The notes beneath the pieces were generated by a model that saw nothing but the letters and a program-made list of their open reading frames with translations, was not told the DNA's origin and made no database searches. From Ignavibacteria bacterium (GTDB lineage: Bacteria; Bacteroidota; Ignavibacteria; Ignavibacteriales; Melioribacteraceae), in assembly GCA_027347805.1 (NCBI GenBank), contig DAIEQP010000284.1, positions 1-5,663 of the forward strand: a stretch of 5,663 nt of DNA, in the 5' to 3' direction. Below, in pieces: positions 5,292-5,663 of this stretch (the stretch's first letter is position 1; every line of letters begins with the position of its first letter). The position numbers and the translations under genes are program-made.

Positions 5292-5663
5292 TTAGTTCTT
5301 TGGTTCTTCATCAGATGTAAACTTCATCTCTGCCATCTGCTCGTAGAATTTCCATCTCTTAATAACTTCAGCCTGTCCTAATTCCAACAATTTCTTAGCT
5401 TCAGTCGGATGAGATTTAGTCAACATCTTGTAACGTGTCTCGTTGTAAATATAGTCTTCAAGTTTAATCTTCGGAGCTTTTGAATCCAGTTTCAAAGGAT
5501 TCTTTCCTTCTTTCATATTTTCAGGATTGTAGCGGAATAATGGCCAGTGACCAGAATCTACTGCAAGTTTTTGGCATTCCATACCTTTTGCCATGTTGAT
5601 ACCATGAGCGATACAGTGGCTGTAAGCAATGATGATTGAAGGACCATCGTATGCTTCTGCTTC
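5292..5663 (-). CDS. nifJ: Pyruvate:ferredoxin (flavodoxin) oxidoreductase, C-terminal 123 residues (N-terminus off the window)
   Basis: This is the end of the large homodimeric PFOR, which oxidises pyruvate with CoA to acetyl-CoA and CO2 and reduces ferredoxin, using thiamine diphosphate and three 4Fe-4S clusters in the cytoplasm. The full enzyme is usually about 1,170-1,230 residues, so roughly a tenth is present. The visible part begins EAEAYDGPSIIIAYSHCIAHG; Cys17 of the fragment matches the conserved Cys that helps bind the cluster nearest the thiamine cofactor. It continues INMAKGMECQKLAVDSGHW, PLFRYNP and a charged helical tail with SHPTEAKKLLELGQ. The internal ATG at 5594 is not a start, since the frame stays open and conserved to the window edge. 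The gene stops at 5292 ahead of a hairpin terminator. Confidence 0.96.
   Translation of the reverse strand, partial: EAEAYDGPSIIIAYSHCIAHGINMAKGMECQKLAVDSGHWPLFRYNPENMKEGKNPLKLDSKAPKIKLEDYIYNETRYKMLTKSHPTEAKKLLELGQAEVIKRWKFYEQMAEMKFTSDEEPKN

Overview
The window is AT-rich and every gene I can support lies on the minus strand. The edge gene is the C-terminal end of a pyruvate:ferredoxin oxidoreductase (PFOR), followed by a dihydroorotate-dehydrogenase-like flavoprotein. A short lipoprotein, and Shine-Dalgarno-led TTG starts as well as ATG starts, are also present. Together these suggest an anaerobic or facultatively anaerobic bacterium of the Bacteroidota/Chlorobi/Ignavibacteria group. That placement is inferred from protein resemblance and gene order, not from a marker gene.

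Layout in the direction of transcription (right to left). (1) 5663-5292 is the last 123 codons of PFOR, ending at a hairpin terminator (5281-5254). (2) 5214-4216 is the dihydroorotate-dehydrogenase-like gene, ending at a strong intrinsic terminator (4191-4152). (3) 4140-4048 is an intergenic stretch with two inverted repeats that looks like a dispersed REP-type element. (4) 3969-3247 is a serine esterase of the alpha/beta-hydrolase fold. (5) 3191-2930 is an array of 11 short palindromes whose centres lie exactly 21 bp apart, with decayed half-units at both ends; it is the most unusual object here. (6) 2786-2169 is a small lipoprotein of unknown function with a possible promoter at 2880-2852. 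(7) 2067-1285, 1269-571 and 536-1 are an alpha/beta hydrolase, a HAD-family phosphatase-like protein and a YfcA-type TauE/SafE permease (cut by the window edge). They have 15- and 34-base gaps and are probably one operon.

How the parts work together: PFOR and the flavoprotein are a plausible redox pair, with PFOR splitting pyruvate to acetyl-CoA, CO2 and reduced ferredoxin. The flavoprotein has the FMN barrel but not the usual catalytic loop of true dihydroorotate dehydrogenase, so its substrate is unknown. The hydrolase-HAD-permease cluster has no obvious shared pathway. The palindrome array sits between two same-strand genes and is open in reading frames on both strands. However, its pattern of change (fixed half-sites, variable centre, one compensatory arm swap, no indels) fits a DNA- or RNA-level element better than a protein gene.
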